A stretch of DNA of 58,122 nt, taken from contig BFEA01000096.1 in NCBI GenBank assembly GCA_003427395.1, positions 1,633,506-1,691,627 on the forward strand, written 5' to 3'. Each line of letters opens with the position of its first letter. Position 1 is the stretch's first letter. Below, one piece after another: positions 55,067 to 58,122 of this stretch. Under the pieces are notes generated by a model. That model did not search any database and was not told the origin of the DNA. It saw only the letters and a list, made by a program, of their open reading frames with translations. The translations under genes were made by a program, and so were the position numbers. Source of the stretch: Chara braunii. Taxonomy: Eukaryota > Streptophyta > Charophyceae > Charales > Characeae.

Positions 55067-57225
55067 TGTCAAGAGTAGAAAAAGATCGTTAAGACGTTCG
55101 GTGAAACCAAGATTCGATCCGACTCAATTGTTCGACCCCTCAAGGATTGTAAAGAAGCTATTGAGTGGGGAGGATCCCTTGACATTGTACATGTTGTTTA
55201 ATGGAAGCCTCAATGTAGTTATCTTAAGCATGTCCTGATCGGTATCTTGAAGAATCCACGCAAACTTTCGTCGTTGTATGGTTGGAATTTGTGATCCGTC
55301 TTACGTATCTATGACGTAATTAAAGACTTTACTCGTAAGCCTACCAGGAAGTACTTATGTAGGCTAATCTCCCGGTGTATTCGTGAACGTTTTGGTTTAA
55401 ACTTGTTTGATGACTTCTTGTTTCGGATAAATTATGATGAGAGGATTAAGATTTCCAAGGTTCGCCAACTTGTCAATGACTTGCTTATGCGTTGTGACTT
55501 ACCCCGTTGTTTTCTTTATCGCGCGCGGAAGAAGATCCGAATTGTTTGGGTTCAAAACCCGACTGATGTACAACCATCGTAGTCTTGCTACACGAAGTGT
55601 GCTAACTTGTACTTGCACAAGTTTAACCCTTCCCCGAGGAGATGGGCACATCGTCTTCCGTTTAAGCGACATTGAAGATGTGCATCTCTTGGCATCTAAC
55701 GCCAGGAATGTGTTGCGCATTCTGTTGGTTAATCATCTACCGATGCTTCGTGAGGAGATAGCTTGTGGTTTTCAAGAGTGGCGAAATCTTCACCGTGTTC
55801 CTCCTTTAGTCGCGCTAGAGGATATTGAATCCTGTCACTCCTGTGTGACGAACTCCATTGATTCAGGTAAGTTTTTTGACTTACAAACGATATTGGACCT
55901 TAAGTATCGTTTTCAGGATTTGGTCTTCACTCCCGTTGATCGCAATCCTGGTGAGATTGTCGTAATGTGTCTCCCCGTGCACTACGACGGGATGTTAAGG
56001 ACTTTGGTTTTCAATCTCGGGTATTGGATTGTCCCTGTTGCACAGGATGAGGTACTTCGCGAGATTCGTGAGGATCTTGACTCTGGGGGTTTGAGCGGTT
56101 TTGCTAAGTGGGATCGCAAAGGGTACTTTGGTTCGGCTTATATAATGCCCAAACATAAGGACTTGAGTCGATTTCGACCCATCTGCCCTGCTTGCAACGA
56201 TCCTATGATGAAGACTGGTCGGTTAGTAGCCAAGGGTCTTAACCTGTTGTTGAGTACACTACCTAAACACTGACATTTTAACCTACGATCTGTGTCGAAG
56301 CTGGCAGGGAGACTTGAGGCCGTCAATCGTCGGTTCTCAAAACTGGGTTCGAACCGAGTGATCTCGTCGTTCTCCATTGATATCAAGGACATTTTTAGCA
56401 AGCTTTCGCAGAACGAGATTTGTTGTATCGTTGATTGGTTGATAGATTACCATCTGAAGAACGATCGCTCTTTCATTCGAGTTAGTAGCCGTGGGAGGGG
56501 TGCTAGTTTCGGAGTGAGGATAGGAGGTGATCACTGGGTTAAAATTGATTTGGAGGACATCCGATCCTTTATTAGATTGGACATCAAGCATACGTACTTC
56601 TTTGCTACCGGTGTCCTTCTAAAGCAGGAATTGGGTGTGCCCATGGGCAAGAGCACGATCCCCCCACTCGCTTGTATCTTATATGCATTCTCTGAGTATC
56701 GGTTCTTGCCCAGTTTGGGTCTAGCTTTCCGCTCGGTTTTTGCAGTTTGTTTAGTTGACGATGTACTCTTAGCCATCTCAAGCAAGGATGAGCCTTTCCG
56801 TGATCATGTACTGGAGACCTTTGGCCAGTGTTACCCCAGGAACTTGCAAGTTAAGCGTACAGACGATGAAAGCGGTATTTTGGAATTTCTCGGATGTAGG
56901 ATTTACACCGCACAGACTTATCCCTTCCTGGGCAGTGTACAAAGAGTGCGTATGGACCAGCGATAAGCTCGTGGTAAAAAATGGCTAGTCATTTTACTCG
57001 TGGGGTTATAAGCGCCAAAAGAGTTCAAACATTGGCAGTTGCTTGCATCGTATTGATCGTAACACCACGATCCGGTCTGCTATCCCCTAGCGGGTTCTCA
57101 CCCTGGAAAAGGAAGTCTCGCTGAAGGATTTCACACACGAATTTTTCATGCGAGTCCTGAAACGCTTTGCCATCCGGAGAGGAGGCATTTGGCAGCGGAC
57201 CGTGGATTTTATTAGTTATTAGGGA
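55067..57225 (+). pseudogene. Penelope-like reverse transcriptase, broken
   Basis: N-terminal part (55100-55580) is readable in the endonuclease frame with stops, then the frame shifts and runs 55434-56966 with one TGA at 56271-56273. Landmarks: PVDRNPGEIVVMCLPVHYDG (RT1), IMPKHKDLSRFRPICP at about 56143 (RT2), FSIDIKDIF at about 56370 (motif A Asp), LGVPMGKSTIPPLACILYA at about 56630 (motif B), CLVDDVLLAI at about 56745 (motif C, V-D-D), ILEFLGCRIY (RT6). The thumb continues in another frame (FYSWGYKRQKSSNIGSCLHR, about 56992-57050) to about 57220. The catalytic Asps survive but at least one stop and two frameshifts disable the gene. Confidence 0.8.
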
Positions 57226-58122
57226 TATCTAGGTGAGGGTCTGTTTTGCTCGGCTTTGGGTTGTTGTTCGTATTTTTGTTGTTTTATTGTGGTTGTTTAT
57301 CTGATTATCTTCGATAAACTGGTATATTGGATTTAGGCTGGCATGGGACAAGACACTCGATCCTCCGGACAGGATGCTCGAACCTCAGACCGGTCGTATG
57401 GGTTGTTGACGCGTAGGATAGGCCCTTGGGCCCACTTGTGGTGGTTGCGTGGTTTCGTAGGGACGTGGACCTCGAGACTTGAAACCGGTTCCTTGCCAGT
57501 CGTAGGGTTACGGGAGTATGGATTGCCAGGCTGCTGGGTCCGGTACTTGTCTTTTTGCTTGACGACGTGGGACTTTGGAGTATTCAACGTGACTATTAAT
57601 CGGATTGTTCGGGAATTTGTTCGACCTCTTTGGGTCTATGCTCAGAGCTACCATAAGGTAATAATGAGTGTAGACGGTTTAGCAGAAAGATTGCCTGTTC
57701 TTGGGTGAGCGGATGATTGGTGGATATGAGGGACATTTCAATTGCTACAATTCTCATCGACTTCCGAGTGTATTCTTGTTTGTGACTCTGTGATGATTCT
57801 CATCTCATCTATGGGGAGCATAGTGAGAGATAGTGCGATAAAAAACACAAGGGTTAATTTCAAAAATATTGTTGTTTCGCAGTTTGGCAGCAAAACTGTC
57901 GTCCGTTCGAAGTTTCCTTTGCAAAAATAGAGGTTTCATTGCAGCTTTATCGGGTTCAGGTAGTTTGTCAGCAAAAATACCGCGTTTTGCCAAGTTTCAC
58001 AGCAAAGGACCACTAGGCCCCTGGCCTCAGGGACTCAGGGACTCAGCGTTTTAGCCTCAGGCACTCAACATTTTTTTTATTTTTTTTTTGGCGGGCGTGG
58101 GCGAGGCATCTCGGCCGTAGCC
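57226..58122. other. Sequence 3' of the Penelope-like element
   Basis: No domain recognised. It may include the element's 3' UTR. GGGACTCAGGGACTCAGC is a small direct repeat at about 58029-58046, followed by T-runs. No hammerhead core or poly-A tail seen. Confidence 0.35.

Overview
The window is nuclear DNA of a eukaryote and is almost entirely mobile-element debris and large repeats. I see no clearly functional host gene. Three signs point to a plant-lineage genome: large-subunit rRNA fragments of plant type; a primer-binding site matching the 3' end of plant tRNA-Asp, as in plant Tat/Athila-type Ty3 elements; and a Penelope-like element with an N-terminal GIY-YIG domain, a class known from the green lineage. 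A streptophyte alga such as Chara is my best guess, but this is inference. N gaps, single ambiguous bases and an uncut Nextera junction adapter show a short-read scaffold, so some joins may be artefacts.

Layout. 1-10100: part of a DNA-transposon-like element. It carries a broken three-part gene (1324-4732) that looks like a ParB-like domain joined to a degenerate DNA methyltransferase, an acidic ORF, and an intact Ulp1/SENP-type SUMO protease (7625-8314). At least 20 copies of a 22-bp palindrome are strewn through it, in opposite orientation on the left (273-1018) and right (9033-9756) flanks. 10187-10560: a foldback element. 12820-15575 and 28630-35550: five copies of a roughly 2.7-kb repeat unit, three sharing the same internal deletion, with TA/TG microsatellite junctions. 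15585-19350 and 48078-51975 are two copies of a roughly 3.9-kb sequence that I read as minus-strand LTRs. The second is followed on the minus strand by a tRNA-Asp primer-binding site and a gag gene. 21855-23143 and 27108-27850: scrambled 25S/28S rRNA fragments around the adapter. 23400-25560: CT-rich satellites. 35560-45885: a plus-strand Ty3-type retrotransposon relic (unknown ORF, gag with zinc knuckle, retropepsin, truncated RT), interrupted by a 3.7-kb insertion flanked by a 144-bp direct repeat. 53154-57220: a Penelope-like element with a zinc-knuckle/SAP-like ORF1, GIY-YIG endonuclease upstream of RT, and several inactivating breaks.

How the parts fit. The retroelements are nested and mostly dead. 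The most intriguing assemblies are (i) the Ulp1 plus methyltransferase-like plus palindrome-array element at the left end and (ii) the LTR, which holds two different arrays of hairpin-forming repeats, one with compensatory stem changes and one with TATA-like boxes on the minus strand.
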